DNA of 64,000 bases from Enterobacter hormaechei ATCC 49162 (GTDB taxonomy: Bacteria; Pseudomonadota; Gammaproteobacteria; Enterobacterales; Enterobacteriaceae). The position numbers were made by a program, and so were the translations under genes. The DNA lies in the NCBI RefSeq assembly GCF_001875655.1, contig NZ_MKEQ01000001.1, positions 682,001 to 746,000 on the forward strand, given 5' to 3'. Positions 1-9,104 of the stretch are shown one piece after another (positions within the stretch are counted from its first letter, which is position 1; each line of letters starts with the position of its first letter). The notes below the pieces were generated by a model. The model had not been told where the DNA came from. It was given only the letters and a program-made list of their open reading frames with translations, and made no database searches.

Positions 1-121
1 GAATGTTGACCAGGGTGATTGTCGTGCCTTCCGCCTTCGCGAGGTTGACCGCGTGGCGTACCGCTTTATCGCTCAAATCCATTTCAAACACGTCAACAGG
101 CATCAAAATTTTCTTATACAT
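1..121 (-). CDS. uspG: universal stress protein, UspG type (5' part only)
   Basis: Only the first 40 codons lie in the window; the gene runs off the left edge. The N-terminus [13 protein letters not shown] and the following [15 protein letters not shown] closely resemble E. coli UspG ([24 protein letters not shown]). UspG is a small cytoplasmic universal-stress-protein-fold protein that binds nucleotide and is linked to stress survival. The ATG at 121 (reverse strand) is the only start that gives this N-terminus. The gene is divergent from ydfZ, with about 290 bp between them. Assignment to UspG rather than another Usp paralog rests on these 40 residues. Confidence 0.8.
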   Translation of the reverse strand, partial: MYKKILMPVDVFEMDLSDKAVRHAVNLAKAEGTTITLVNI

Positions 122-299
122 AAGCCTGACTCCTTTTCCGATGAAGGGTTATTTTCTGCTTCCAGAATGGCATTGCGGAGATAAACAAAACCTAAACACT
201 TACGTTCGTAAACTATCAAATAAGGAAAATAACTGTCCGCTTTGTAAAGCGATGTCCTGAACCGTCAGCGCCATCATGAAATAAGAAAAAAGTGTGAGC

Positions 300-342
300 T
301 TGATCAAAAACAAATAATTCAGTTTAAGAGAGGCGTATTAAT
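300..342 (+). promoter_or_regulatory. FNR-dependent promoter of ydfZ
   Basis: TTGATCAAAAACAA at 300-313 matches the FNR consensus TTGAT-N4-ATCAA at 9 of 10 positions. A -10-like TATTAA lies at 336-341. This places the FNR dyad centre near -41.5 relative to a start at about 348, the geometry of a class II FNR-activated promoter. E. coli ydfZ is known to be FNR-activated. The start site itself is inferred. Confidence 0.75.
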
Positions 343-408
343 AGTGCCCCGTGAACGGCAGCCGTTGAATTAGCGCCGTAACGGATAAGTGCAAGAGGAG
401 AAAATACC

Positions 409-612
409 ATGATGACATACGACCGTAACCGAAATGCAATCACCACTGGCAGCCGCGTTATGATTAGCGGCACAGGTCAGTTCGGCGTGATTAAAGCGAT
501 CCACAGCGACGGCCTGAATGCCGAGCAGGTGCGTCGTGGTAAAACGGTTGAAGTGGAAGGATGCGAAGGTAAGTTCGAACCGATTGAGCTGATTCGCCTG
601 GGAATGCACTAA
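409..612 (+). CDS. ydfZ: YdfZ family protein (putative selenium-associated)
   Basis: 67 residues, the same length as E. coli YdfZ, with the family signatures [28 protein letters not shown] and the C-terminal LIRLGMH. The short basic beta-rich protein is probably cytoplasmic. E. coli YdfZ has been described as a selenium-binding protein, but its physiological role is not established. The ATG at 409 follows a GAGGAG-like ribosome binding site; a second ATG at 412 would give 66 residues. The gene stands alone behind an FNR site and is followed by a strong hairpin shared with the convergent ydfI. Confidence 0.9.
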   Translation: MMTYDRNRNAITTGSRVMISGTGQFGVIKAIHSDGLNAEQVRRGKTVEVEGCEGKFEPIELIRLGMH

Positions 613-622
613 GCTGTTCCCC

Positions 623-650
623 GACATGCCGCCGCGAACGGCGGCATGTC
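623..650. terminator. hairpin between convergent ydfZ and ydfI
   Basis: A perfect 11-bp inverted repeat (GACATGCCGCC / GGCGGCATGTC) with loop GCGAAC lies between the ydfZ stop (612) and the ydfI stop (657). There is no T tract on either side, so it is a stem that could act as an RNA 3' end for either gene rather than a canonical intrinsic terminator. Confidence 0.5.
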
Positions 651-656
651 ATCGCG

Positions 657-2120
657 TCAGAGCCGGGCTGCGTACTCAGCAACCGTGGCCTTCGCGCCTT
701 TTTGCAGCAACGTGTGATAGGCCTGCATCACGGCATCAACAAACACCGCGTCCTTCGGCAACTCATTACCGAAAATAGCCTCAATGCCCAACAGCGCGCT
801 AACCCGGCTTTCGCCTTCAGCGCTACCGTTTACCGCCGCCTGAATCACCGCCAGCTGCGGATCGCTCACCTCAATGGCGTTACCCTGCTCATCCACACCG
901 CCGACATAGCGCATCCAGCCTGCCACACCCAGGGCCAGCAGCGGGAAAGGTTTCTGGTGGACAAGGTGCCAGCGCACGGAATCGAGCATACGCTGCGGCA
1001 ATTTCTGGCTGCCGTCCATGGCAATTTGCCAGGTCCGGTGACGCAGTGCCGGATTGCTGTAGCGCGCGATAAGCTGGTCAGCATAGCGACCTAAATCCAC
1101 ACCCTTCACTTTCAGCGTCGGCGCCTGCTCTTTCAGCATCAGCGCATGTGCGGCTGCGCGGTAATGTTCATCTTCCATGCAGTCGTTAATGTGCTGATAA
1201 CCGGCCAGGTAGCCGAGATACGCCAGGAAGGAGTGGCTGCCGTTAAGCATACGCAGCTTCATCTCTTCAAAGGGAATGACATCAGAAACCAGTTCCGCAC
1301 CCGCCTTTTCCCATGCTGGACGGCCAGCAACAAAGTTGTCCTCAATCACCCACTGGCGGAACGGCTCGCAGGCCACGCCTGCCGGATCGCGTACGCCGGT
1401 CAGCTGTTCAATTTTATCCAGCGTTTCAGCCGTAACGGCGGGCACAATACGATCCACCATGGTTGACGGGAAGGTGACGTTCGCTTCAATCCAGTCCGCC
1501 AGTTCGCCGTCAACAGCGCGCGCGTAGGCACAGGTCACGTTGCGCATCACGTGGCCGTTCTCCGGCATGTTATCGCATGACATCACGCTGAATGCCGGTA
1601 GCCCCGCCGCCTTACGCCGCGCCAGCGCTTCAACCACCACGCCCGGCGCGGATTTTGGCTGATGCGGGTTTTGCAGGTCTGCAACGATTAACGGATGATC
1701 GAGCATCAGTTGTCCGCTTGCCGGAGAGTGGCAATACCCTTTTTCGGTGATGGTCAGGGAAACAATGGCAACCTGCGGTTCGCACAACGCCGCCAGCACG
1801 GTTTCCAGCCCGTCGACCTGCGCGTGCAGGGCGTTTTTGACGACGCCGACCACGCGCGCCGTCCAGGCATCGGCAGACATCTCTGCCACGGTATAAAGGT
1901 TATCCTGTGCCTTGAGATCGGCAATCTGCTGTTCGCCGCCAATCAGGTTAACTTCGCAGTAACCCCAGTCGCTGCCCTGTTCTGCGGCGAGTATATCGGT
2001 GTACACCGCCTGGTGCGCACGGTGAAACGCGCCAAAGCCTAAATGAACAATGCGTGCCTTGAGGCTGTCGCGATCGTACTGCGGACGCGTCGCCTTCGCC
2101 TGTAATAACCGGTTTTCCAT
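657..2120 (-). CDS. ydfI: mannitol dehydrogenase-family oxidoreductase YdfI
   Basis: 487 residues, close to E. coli YdfI (486), with near-identical blocks such as [35 protein letters not shown] and [20 protein letters not shown]. The family (mannitol/fructuronate/altronate-type long-chain dehydrogenases) uses NAD(P)H. It has an N-terminal Rossmann domain ([10 protein letters not shown] near residues 30-40) and a C-terminal helical catalytic domain with the K-x5-N-x2-H type motif (KLRMLNGSH). The substrate is probably a sugar acid or ketose: the neighbours are an MFS transporter and the RspA/RspB dehydratase-dehydrogenase pair, so interconversion of a hexuronate derivative is a reasonable inference. 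It is transcribed in the same direction as ydfJ-rspB-rspA, but a 222-bp gap with repeated motifs suggests its own promoter. Confidence 0.92.
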   Translation of the reverse strand: MENRLLQAKATRPQYDRDSLKARIVHLGFGAFHRAHQAVYTDILAAEQGSDWGYCEVNLIGGEQQIADLKAQDNLYTVAEMSADAWTARVVGVVKNALHAQVDGLETVLAALCEPQVAIVSLTITEKGYCHSPASGQLMLDHPLIVADLQNPHQPKSAPGVVVEALARRKAAGLPAFSVMSCDNMPENGHVMRNVTCAYARAVDGELADWIEANVTFPSTMVDRIVPAVTAETLDKIEQLTGVRDPAGVACEPFRQWVIEDNFVAGRPAWEKAGAELVSDVIPFEEMKLRMLNGSHSFLAYLGYLAGYQHINDCMEDEHYRAAAHALMLKEQAPTLKVKGVDLGRYADQLIARYSNPALRHRTWQIAMDGSQKLPQRMLDSVRWHLVHQKPFPLLALGVAGWMRYVGGVDEQGNAIEVSDPQLAVIQAAVNGSAEGESRVSALLGIEAIFGNELPKDAVFVDAVMQAYHTLLQKGAKATVAEYAARL

Positions 2121-2276
2121 GATTGAGACTCGTTAAGTAATGAACGCTGTGATCCGCTGCCGCTCCTTATCAGAGCGGCAGCGCCTGCTGACTACACCAA
2201 CTAGAATGGCAGTCGGAGTCAAAAAACGCTGCCATTAACCATACTGATACGTCGTTTTCAGATCTTGATTTACATT

Positions 2277-2321
2277 AACTTTTCGCCATGTGGTGTGACA
2301 TCAGTGAAAAGTTGTGTGACA
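2277..2321. promoter_or_regulatory. repeat-rich regulatory region upstream of ydfI
   Basis: Two direct copies of GTGTGACA lie at 2293-2300 and 2314-2321, exactly 21 bp apart (two helical turns). They are interleaved with an inverted repeat AACTTTTC (2277-2284) / GAAAAGTT (2306-2313). The region sits between the end of ydfJ and the start of ydfI, both on the reverse strand, so it may be an operator for ydfI or the ydfJ transcript end. The binding protein is unknown. Confidence 0.35.
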
Positions 2322-2342
2322 GGTAGCGCAAGATGTAAACCA

Positions 2343-3722
2343 TCAGCGGCGTGAAGAGAGCGCGCCATAGGCCACCGCTTCCTTATGGGTTGCTTCGGCT
2401 GCATCTTCGGCTTCACTCAAATCGCGGTCGCGCACTTCCGGCATCATCAGAGCGGAAATCAGCCCAATCAGCGAGTACGCCACCAGCATCGCGACAATCG
2501 GCCACCAGGACCCGGTCATGTTGCAGAAGATCCCCGCCAGTACCGGACCAAAGCCCACAGCAACCAGACCGCCCGCCTCTTTCGAGATCGCCATGCGGGT
2601 AAAGCGATTCCGCGAACCAAACATTTCCGCCATGGTGATGTTTTCCAGCGCGAACAGCCCGAGCACCGCAAAGTTATGAATCACGATGATAGAGAGCATA
2701 ATCACGCCCGGCGCGTAACTCTTGTCGACGATAATCGACAGCATCGGGTAAGCCAGAATGATGGCTGAAATGTTAAGGATGATATACGGCAGACGGCGCC
2801 CCACTTTATCGGACAGCCAGCCCAGCAGCGGGATTGAGAGGAAGCCCAGAATCGAACTGATCATCAGCGCATCGGTTGGGATCGCCTTATCAAAGAGCAG
2901 CGTCTGCACCAGATACCCGGCAAGGAAAGTCTGGATCAGCCCGGAGTTACCCGCCTGACCAAAGCGCAGCCCGGTAGCCAGCCAGAAGGATTTGCTCTTA
3001 AACATCGCGCCTAACGAGGTATCCTGCGCGGCAACCGGTGTCACGGTTTCGGCGTCGTTAACCTTCTCAAACACCGGGCTCTCTTTAAGGTTCATACGCA
3101 GCCAGATGGCGAAGATCATCACTACAACGCTGGCGAGGAACGGCACGCGCCAGCCCCAGGCAATAAGTTCTTCACGATCGAGAGCAAAGAACATCACAGC
3201 CCAGATCGCCGTGGCGCTCAGCGTCCCGCAGTTGGTTCCCATCGCCACCAGCGAAGAGATGATGCCGCGTTTGCCCTTCGGCGCATACTCCGCCAGCATG
3301 GTGCCTGCGCCCGAGATTTCCGCGCCCGCGCCCAGCCCCTGAATAATACGCAACGTTACCAGTAGCACCGGTGCGAAAATCCCGATCTGCGCGTAGGTCG
3401 GCAATACGCCGATTAAGGTGGTGCAGATCCCCATCATGGTGATGGTGATAAACAGCACTTTTTTACGACCAATGCTGTCTCCCATTCTGCCGAAGATAAA
3501 CGCCCCGACGATACGCGCGATGTAACCTGCGCCGTAGGTGCCCATCGCCAGGATCAGCGCCATGGCCGCGGACTGTTCAGGGAAGAAAATTTCATGGAAC
3601 ACCAGCGCGGCACCCAGGGAGTAAAGCTGGAAATCCATAAACTCCAGGGCGGTGCCCAGCCAGCCAGATACGGCGGCTTTCACCAGATCTGACGTACTTC
3701 TTTGAGGTTGTGCTTGAGTCAT
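2343..3722 (-). CDS. ydfJ: MFS transporter YdfJ (metabolite:H+ symporter family)
   Basis: 459 residues with twelve predicted membrane segments. The metabolite:proton symporter signature appears in the first cytoplasmic loop (GRMGDSIGRKKVLF), and the N-terminus is SGWLGTALEFMDFQLYSLGAALVF. It matches the YdfJ family. In E. coli K-12 the corresponding gene is broken by the Qin prophage, whereas here it is full length. The likely cargo is an organic acid or sugar acid, inferred from its place between ydfI and rspBA on the same strand. The gap to rspB is 73 bp, so it could be read from the rspA promoter. Confidence 0.88.
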   Translation of the reverse strand: MTQAQPQRSTSDLVKAAVSGWLGTALEFMDFQLYSLGAALVFHEIFFPEQSAAMALILAMGTYGAGYIARIVGAFIFGRMGDSIGRKKVLFITITMMGICTTLIGVLPTYAQIGIFAPVLLVTLRIIQGLGAGAEISGAGTMLAEYAPKGKRGIISSLVAMGTNCGTLSATAIWAVMFFALDREELIAWGWRVPFLASVVVMIFAIWLRMNLKESPVFEKVNDAETVTPVAAQDTSLGAMFKSKSFWLATGLRFGQAGNSGLIQTFLAGYLVQTLLFDKAIPTDALMISSILGFLSIPLLGWLSDKVGRRLPYIILNISAIILAYPMLSIIVDKSYAPGVIMLSIIVIHNFAVLGLFALENITMAEMFGSRNRFTRMAISKEAGGLVAVGFGPVLAGIFCNMTGSWWPIVAMLVAYSLIGLISALMMPEVRDRDLSEAEDAAEATHKEAVAYGALSSRR

Positions 3723-3795
3723 AATGGCTATCTCTGAAAGGTAAGATGCGTACCACTTAGAGCCTGTCTTCGCAGGCTCTTAACCGCGTGAATTA

Positions 3796-4815
3796 TTATT
3801 GGTCGAACGTGAGCAAGACTTTGCAGCACTGCCGCTGGTCTTTTTCAAACAGTTCGATGGCGTCTGTAACGTGGTGATAGTCAAATGTATGGGTGACCAG
3901 TTTTTCAGGGTCGATCAGCCCTTTTTCCAGCCAGTCAATGACCACCGGGAATTTGTTGGCATTCAGGCGCGAAGAGAAGATCGCCAGCTCTTTGCCGGTG
4001 ATCCCCTGCTGCACGATCTGGCTCGGGTCGCTGGAGAAGCCCATCAGCACGATGCGCGCCGCCGGAGACGCCAGCGTAATCGCTTCCTGCAAAATGGACG
4101 GATGACAGGCAGCATCGATGATTAACGTCGGCTTGATCCCTTTTTCATCCAGCGCGGCCTGTAAAGACTGCTCGCCGTTGTTGAAGACCCAGTCCGCGCC
4201 GCTGCGTTGCGCCATCGCCAGCCGCTCATCAATGCGATCGATAACGATGACCTGCTTCACCTTGTAAACGCCCTTCAGCGCCTGCACGGTGACCAGCCCC
4301 ATTGGGCCTGCGCCGTAGATCAGCGCCACATCCTGTTCGGTCGGTTTCGCCTGTCCCGTCACGTTAGCGGCAATGGTGAATGGCTCTACCATCACCGCGT
4401 GTTGGTCAGGAATGGCGTCCGGGATGTGCCAGGCATTTTTCGCCGGGACGACGGCGTATTCGCTGAAACCACCGTCGCGATGGACGCCCAGCACCACCAG
4501 CGAGGTGCAAACGTTCGGTTTACCGACGGAACAGGGGTAGCACTGCCCGCAGCTGATCACCGGATCAACCGAAACGCGCTGGCCCAGACGGGTGCTCTCC
4601 ACGCCCTCACCCACAGCGTCAATCTCGCCAAAGAACTCATGACCAATCACGCGCGGGTATTTCGCAAACGGGTTATGTCCGCGATAGATATGGCTGTCGG
4701 AACCACAGATCCCGGCCAGCTTAATTTTGACGCGGACTTCCCCTGCGCCCGGCAACGGAAGAGGACGCTCCTCGATTACCAGCGCATTCGGCTGTTGGAT
4801 CACTACGCTTTTCAT
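3796..4815 (-). CDS. rspB: zinc-binding alcohol dehydrogenase RspB
   Basis: 339 residues from the ATG at 4815, equal to E. coli RspB; an extra in-frame ATG lies at 4818. The start at 4815 gives a better distance from GAGGAG. This is a medium-chain zinc dehydrogenase: catalytic zinc ligands in GICGSDSH and GHEFFGEIDAVGEGV, a structural zinc loop CGQCYPCSVGKPNVC, and the NAD-binding GAGPMGLVTVQ. It is probably cytoplasmic, acting on a polyol or sugar acid. It lies 14 bp after rspA and is almost certainly cotranscribed. E. coli rspAB was first noted as starvation-sensing; the physiological substrate is unresolved. Confidence 0.93.
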   Translation of the reverse strand: MKSVVIQQPNALVIEERPLPLPGAGEVRVKIKLAGICGSDSHIYRGHNPFAKYPRVIGHEFFGEIDAVGEGVESTRLGQRVSVDPVISCGQCYPCSVGKPNVCTSLVVLGVHRDGGFSEYAVVPAKNAWHIPDAIPDQHAVMVEPFTIAANVTGQAKPTEQDVALIYGAGPMGLVTVQALKGVYKVKQVIVIDRIDERLAMAQRSGADWVFNNGEQSLQAALDEKGIKPTLIIDAACHPSILQEAITLASPAARIVLMGFSSDPSQIVQQGITGKELAIFSSRLNANKFPVVIDWLEKGLIDPEKLVTHTFDYHHVTDAIELFEKDQRQCCKVLLTFDQ

Positions 4816-4829
4816 CATTCGCTCCTCGT

Positions 4830-6044
4830 TTACCAGTTCCAGAGGGTGCCGTCTTCCAGACGGGCTACCGGCAGACAGGCCGGTTCGTACGGGTATTTCG
4901 CCGCCAGCTTCTCATCAAATTCAATGCCCAGCCCTGGCTTGTCGCCCGGGTGCATATAGCCGTTATCGAAGCGCCAGCTGTGCGGGAACACTTCCAGCAT
5001 CTGCTCTGAATAACCCATATACTCCTGAACGCCGAAGTTCGGTACCCACAGGTCAAAATGCAGCGCCGCGGCGTGGCAAATCGGCGACAGATCCGACGGG
5101 CCATGTGAACCGGTACGCACCTGGTAGAGTGAGGCAAAGTCCGCAATGCGACGCATCCCGGTGATGCCGCCCGCATGGGTTAGGGTGGCGCGGATATAGT
5201 CAATGAGCTGCTCTTCAATCAGCTGCTTGCAGTCCCAGATGCTATTAAATACTTCACCCACCGCAATTGGCGTGACGGTGTGCTGGCGGATCAGGCGGAA
5301 ACATTCCTGGTTTTCCGCAGGCGTTGGGTCTTCCATCCAGAACATACGGAATTCTTCGATGCTCTTGCCGAACCGCGCCGCTTCGATGGGCGTCAGACGG
5401 TGGTGCATGTCGTGCAGGAGATGTTCATTAAAGCCGAATTTACTGCGCACCGCGTCGAACAGTTTGGGTGTGAAATCGAGATATTTCTCGGTGGACCACA
5501 GCTGTTCTTCCGGCCAGGCGCCTTTAGTCGCAGGCTCGTACGCCAGCCCTTTCCCTTTAGCCATGCCGTAGGTGGTTTTCATTCCCGGCACGCCGCACTG
5601 CACGCGAATCGCCTTGAAGCCCATCTCTTTATGACGGGCATAATCTTCCAGCACGTCGTCAATGGTGTGTCCGGTAGTGTGACAATAAACCATCACCCCT
5701 TCCCGGGATGCCCCGCCCAGAAGCTGGTAGAGCGGCATGTTCGCGGCTTTCGCTTTTATGTCCCACAGCGCCATATCCACGGCAGAAATCGCTGACATCG
5801 TGACCGGACCACGACGCCAGTACGCGCCTTTATAGAAGAACTGCCAGATATCTTCGATGCGGTGCGCATCGCGGCCAATCAGCTGCGGGCACAGGTGATC
5901 TTTCAGGTAAGAGGCAACGGAAAGTTCACGTCCGTTCAGCGTGGCATCACCCAGCCCGACAATGCCCTCATCGGTCGTGATTTTAAGGGTGACAAAGTTA
6001 CGCCCCGGGCAGGTGACAAATACTTCAGCCCCGACAATCTTCAT
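4830..6044 (-). CDS. rspA: mannonate dehydratase-family protein RspA (enolase superfamily)
   Basis: 404 residues with the mannonate dehydratase-type enolase fold: N-terminal capping domain, then a barrel. It contains [13 protein letters not shown], the metal-ligand regions ([31 protein letters not shown]) and the catalytic [13 protein letters not shown] loop. It matches E. coli RspA along its length. Family members dehydrate D-mannonate or D-gluconate weakly, so the real substrate is uncertain. The start at 6044 has AGGA about 8 nt upstream. It is first in an rspA-rspB unit. The E. coli GntR-type repressor rspR is not in this window. Confidence 0.93.
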   Translation of the reverse strand: MKIVGAEVFVTCPGRNFVTLKITTDEGIVGLGDATLNGRELSVASYLKDHLCPQLIGRDAHRIEDIWQFFYKGAYWRRGPVTMSAISAVDMALWDIKAKAANMPLYQLLGGASREGVMVYCHTTGHTIDDVLEDYARHKEMGFKAIRVQCGVPGMKTTYGMAKGKGLAYEPATKGAWPEEQLWSTEKYLDFTPKLFDAVRSKFGFNEHLLHDMHHRLTPIEAARFGKSIEEFRMFWMEDPTPAENQECFRLIRQHTVTPIAVGEVFNSIWDCKQLIEEQLIDYIRATLTHAGGITGMRRIADFASLYQVRTGSHGPSDLSPICHAAALHFDLWVPNFGVQEYMGYSEQMLEVFPHSWRFDNGYMHPGDKPGLGIEFDEKLAAKYPYEPACLPVARLEDGTLWNW

Positions 6045-6097
6045 AATCCATTTCCTTACATCGTTCGTTGTGATGCAGGAAATTTACGCAACTACAC

Positions 6098-6115
6098 TAC
6101 TACCATACAAGTATA
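6098..6115 (-). promoter_or_regulatory. possible rspA promoter and operator
   Basis: On the reverse strand a -10-like TATACT (6110-6115) runs directly into TTGTATGGTAGTA (6098-6110), a sequence of the style bound by GntR/FadR-family repressors. It lies about 55-70 bp upstream of rspA. E. coli rspAB is repressed by the GntR-family protein RspR, so an operator here is plausible, but the match is by eye only. Confidence 0.3.
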
Positions 6116-6330
6116 ATGATCGTAAAATCAGCGAACGATCACACATTGGGGACACAAATACGCAACCACAGCGTTGAACAATCTCTCGTTTCGTGAGGAT
6201 TGATTTAGACATCCTGCGCGATAATGTTCACATCGTTCCCATACCTGCCGCGCGGGTATGACACCCTTTCGGATTGGTGTAGAATCCAACGGGGTAATCC
6301 GATTGTCTGCACCCGTTTAAAGGAAACGCT

Positions 6331-6669
6331 ATGACTACATTAAGCAAACGCCTTTGTCTGACAGCCGTACTGGCACTGTCATCGTTCGCCTTTGCCGCAA
6401 CGGCATCAGCCGAAACCAGCAAACTCATCATTGAGTCTGGTGACAGCGCGCAAAGCCGTCAGAACGCCGCCATGGACAAAGAACAATGGAATGACACCCG
6501 CAGCCTGCGTCAGAAAGTGAATAAGCGCGTGGAGAAAGAGTGGGATAAAGAAGACGTCGCGTTTGATGCCCGCGACAAATGCCAGCAAAGTGCCAACGTC
6601 AACGCTTACTGGGAGCCTAACACCCTGCGCTGTCTGGATCGTCGTACTGGCCGCACGGTAGCACCGTAA
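6331..6669 (+). CDS. ynfB: UPF0482 periplasmic protein YnfB
   Basis: 112 residues with a clear signal peptide (basic start TTLSKR, hydrophobic core, cleavage around TASA-ET near residue 28). The mature part is rich in charged residues ([15 protein letters not shown]) and has two cysteines (KCQQS, LRCLDRR) that could form a disulfide. Length and order match E. coli YnfB (113 residues), whose function is unknown. The ATG follows AAAGGAAA. Its stop codon overlaps the speG start by one base (TAATG), as expected for a translationally coupled pair. The ynfA gene that precedes ynfB in E. coli is absent here. Confidence 0.9.
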   Translation: MTTLSKRLCLTAVLALSSFAFAATASAETSKLIIESGDSAQSRQNAAMDKEQWNDTRSLRQKVNKRVEKEWDKEDVAFDARDKCQQSANVNAYWEPNTLRCLDRRTGRTVAP

Positions 6670-7229
6670 TGTCGACGCTGTGTGACGTTAAGCTCCGTCC
6701 GCTGGAGCGCGAAGATTTACGCTTTGTTCACCAGCTCGACAACAATGCCAGCGTGATGCGTTACTGGTTTGAAGAGCCTTACGAGGCCTTTGTCGAGCTG
6801 TCCGATCTCTACGATAAGCATATCCACGATCAGAGTGAACGCCGCTTTGTGGTGGAGCGCGAAGGTGAAAAAGCCGGGCTGGTTGAACTGGTTGAGATCA
6901 ACCACGTTCACCGTCGGGCGGAATTTCAGATTATTATTTCACCGGAACATCAGGGGAAAGGTCTGGCGTCGCGGGCGGCAAAGCTGGCGATGGATTACGG
7001 GTTTAACGTCCTGAATCTCTACAAGCTTTATCTCATCGTCGACAAAGAGAACGAAAAAGCGATTGACATCTACCGTAAGCTGGGCTTTATGGTGGAAGGT
7101 GAACTGATCCATGAGTTCTTTATTAACGGCGAATACCGTAACACCATCCGCATGTGCATATTCCAGCATCAGCATCTGGCCGGGCATAAGTCCTCTTCCG
7201 CCAGTCTGCTTAAACCCACCGCGCAGTAA
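6669..7229 (+). CDS. speG: spermidine N1-acetyltransferase SpeG
   Basis: 186 residues, a GNAT-fold acetyltransferase matching E. coli Spe[34 protein letters not shown] at the start, the acetyl-CoA binding loop [20 protein letters not shown], and [15 protein letters not shown]. It transfers acetyl from acetyl-CoA to spermidine in the cytoplasm, lowering polyamine toxicity. It is coupled to ynfB by a one-base overlap. The transcript appears to end immediately, because the terminator stem encloses the stop codon. The spermidine exporter mdtIJ lies 29 kb away in the same window. Confidence 0.97.
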   Translation: MSTLCDVKLRPLEREDLRFVHQLDNNASVMRYWFEEPYEAFVELSDLYDKHIHDQSERRFVVEREGEKAGLVELVEINHVHRRAEFQIIISPEHQGKGLASRAAKLAMDYGFNVLNLYKLYLIVDKENEKAIDIYRKLGFMVEGELIHEFFINGEYRNTIRMCIFQHQHLAGHKSSSASLLKPTAQ

Positions 7230-7242
7230 CCTGCGCGGTTTT
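7218..7242 (+). terminator. speG terminator overlapping the stop codon
   Basis: ACCGCGCAG and CTGCGCGGT form a perfect 9-bp stem with a TAAC loop, followed by TTTT. The speG stop codon TAA (7227-7229) lies in the loop, so the last codons form the 5' arm. Confidence 0.85.
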
Positions 7243-7246
7243 ACGC

Positions 7247-7957
7247 TCAATAATATTCAATGCTGTTTTTGATGGTGTACTTGCGCTCCACGGCAGGTTT
7301 GACGCTGTCATCGGTGATCACCAGCTCACAGCTCACCGGGTTGTTGTGGCGATCGTAATCACAACTCTGCTTTACATTGCCCATCGGCTTATCGTTCAAC
7401 AGGCTTACCGCCGTATAATCCATGCGCTTGTGCAGATCTTTCGACGGCATCGACTTGACCGATAAACGCTGGTCGCCGGAGACCGTGGTTTTACCCAACG
7501 GGTAGCCGTCGGCGTCATACTGATACTTCACTTCCATCTCTTTGCTGTGCGCGGCAACCACAAACCCGTTATCGTCGGTGTCCCACGTCAAACCAGCGGA
7601 CGGCAGTTCCGCCAGCTGACATTTTCCCTGCAACTTCACCTTCTGCTGCTGGGTTTCCGCATCGACGTAGTAGTTAGCATCCAGCACCAGCGCAACGCCC
7701 GTATTCGCTTCGAGATCGTGCAGTTCAAGCGTATCGAAACACCCTTCCGTCGACATCGTTCCGGTCACGCGTTTAGAGACTTCCCCCTTATCGTTGAACA
7801 GCGTCTGGGTAAAGTCTTTCACCGGGCCGCGCAGTGGATCAAAGTCAAACTCGTTCGAAAAGCTCGCCATCTCCGGCGTAAATGACAGCGGCGCGGTGTC
7901 GTTGTCGCATCCCACCAGTACCGTTGCCAGTAGCGTTATCGCTGCGTATTTGTTCAC
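7247..7957 (-). CDS. ynfC: YnfC family lipoprotein
   Basis: 236 residues, strongly similar to E. coli YnfC (SFTPEMASFSNEFDFDPLRG, GKCQLAELPSAGLTW). The N-terminus has a short hydrophobic segment ending in the lipobox LVGC (Cys17), so it should be lipidated and anchored in the cell envelope. The function is unknown. The start is GTG at 7957; an overlapping ATG runs into a stop. It is convergent with speG across the terminator. Confidence 0.9.
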   Translation of the reverse strand: MNKYAAITLLATVLVGCDNDTAPLSFTPEMASFSNEFDFDPLRGPVKDFTQTLFNDKGEVSKRVTGTMSTEGCFDTLELHDLEANTGVALVLDANYYVDAETQQQKVKLQGKCQLAELPSAGLTWDTDDNGFVVAAHSKEMEVKYQYDADGYPLGKTTVSGDQRLSVKSMPSKDLHKRMDYTAVSLLNDKPMGNVKQSCDYDRHNNPVSCELVITDDSVKPAVERKYTIKNSIEYY

Positions 7958-8150
7958 ATCATTTACCGTTCAGAGAGAGATACCATCATATTAGCAAATA
8001 CAGCAACTTACATAACAGCACTTCATTTGACTCTTTGCGCTGTATAAATCCGTCGTTTGCATTGACGAGACTTGCCAAAGTGGCTACTTTGGGCGCGGAA
8101 TATTCCACACTATTATAAAATCAGATTTTTAAATTTTTTGGGTTAACATC

Positions 8151-9002
8151 ATGATTTACGACTGTTTTTTGTACTATGACGAAGATATGTTGCTCGACAT
8201 CAGATTACATACTCTCGCTGATGTCGTTGACCGTTTTGTCATCGTAGAAGCAACTCACTCTTTTACGGGCATACCGCGAGAATTGCATTTCGATATTACG
8301 AAATTTGCCAAATTCAAAGACAAAATTATTTACGTGCCTTTTGACGCGCAGCCTATTTTAAGCCGCGCGGATAACCAGGTTGATGCCTGGGCAAATGAAG
8401 CAGCGCTTCGCAACTCCATTATGAACGGGTTAAAAGACGCGGCAGACGACGATCTGATCCTGGTGTCGGACGTGGACGAAATCTTCTCTCCTGATACGGT
8501 CAGGGCCATTAACCCGCGCGCGCTCTGCACCACCATTCATCAGAACGTGTTCAACTATCAGTTTAATCTTCAGGTTCATAACACGGACGGTACGCCGAGA
8601 AAATGTACCTTGCCCCGCGCGACTTCCTTTTACAACCTTAAGCATTTCTTCCACGGCGAACCTGAATCTTTCAGGAACTGGAAGCGTGCGCGCAAAGATA
8701 AAAACTGGTCATGGTTTAAATGGAACTGGCTAAAAATCAATAATAAGATTGTGAAAGATGGCGGCTGGCATTTCTCATGGGTAATGACCCCAGAAAGAAT
8801 TTCCGAAAAAATGTCTACCATTTCCCATACCGAATACGATCTGCCGGAATTTAATAACCCGGAACATATTATGAAGGTTATTACCAACGCGGAAGATATC
8901 TGGGGACGAGACCGAAAACTGGTTAAGCAAGAGGTATCAAAACGCACCCTGCCTTCTTATCTGGTCGACAATCAGCACCATTATTCGCAATTTATTTTAT
9001 GA
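8151..9002 (+). CDS. glycosyltransferase family 17-type protein
   Basis: 283 residues. The N-terminus (YDCFLYYDEDMLLDIRLH, FVIVEATHSFTG) and a DxD-like DVDE at about 107-110 are characteristic of glycosyltransferase family 17, whose eukaryotic member is the bisecting beta-1,4-GlcNAc transferase. A soluble, nucleotide-sugar-dependent enzyme is expected; donor and acceptor cannot be read from the sequence. It is inserted between ynfC and ynfD, which are neighbours in E. coli. Its DNA and upstream region are visibly AT-richer than the flanks, suggesting transfer. No lipopolysaccharide or capsule genes lie nearby. The ribosome binding site is weak. Confidence 0.75.
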   Translation: MIYDCFLYYDEDMLLDIRLHTLADVVDRFVIVEATHSFTGIPRELHFDITKFAKFKDKIIYVPFDAQPILSRADNQVDAWANEAALRNSIMNGLKDAADDDLILVSDVDEIFSPDTVRAINPRALCTTIHQNVFNYQFNLQVHNTDGTPRKCTLPRATSFYNLKHFFHGEPESFRNWKRARKDKNWSWFKWNWLKINNKIVKDGGWHFSWVMTPERISEKMSTISHTEYDLPEFNNPEHIMKVITNAEDIWGRDRKLVKQEVSKRTLPSYLVDNQHHYSQFIL

Positions 9003-9104
9003 CGCAGGCAGGGTTCCAGGACAATTCAGAAACAGAGACCCAAAAACAAAAGCTTACCCTAACCCTGCTATGCTTACAGTCTACACAGTGAAAAGGAGCT
9101 ACAG

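Noticed and set aside
3..260. 85-codon forward frame at the left edge
   Set aside because: Lies antisense to the uspG start and runs into the FNR-regulated intergenic region; no ribosome binding site or family features.
4207..4959. 250-codon frame antisense to rspB/rspA
   Set aside because: Shadow of two well-supported genes in GC-rich DNA; low-complexity composition and no homology features.
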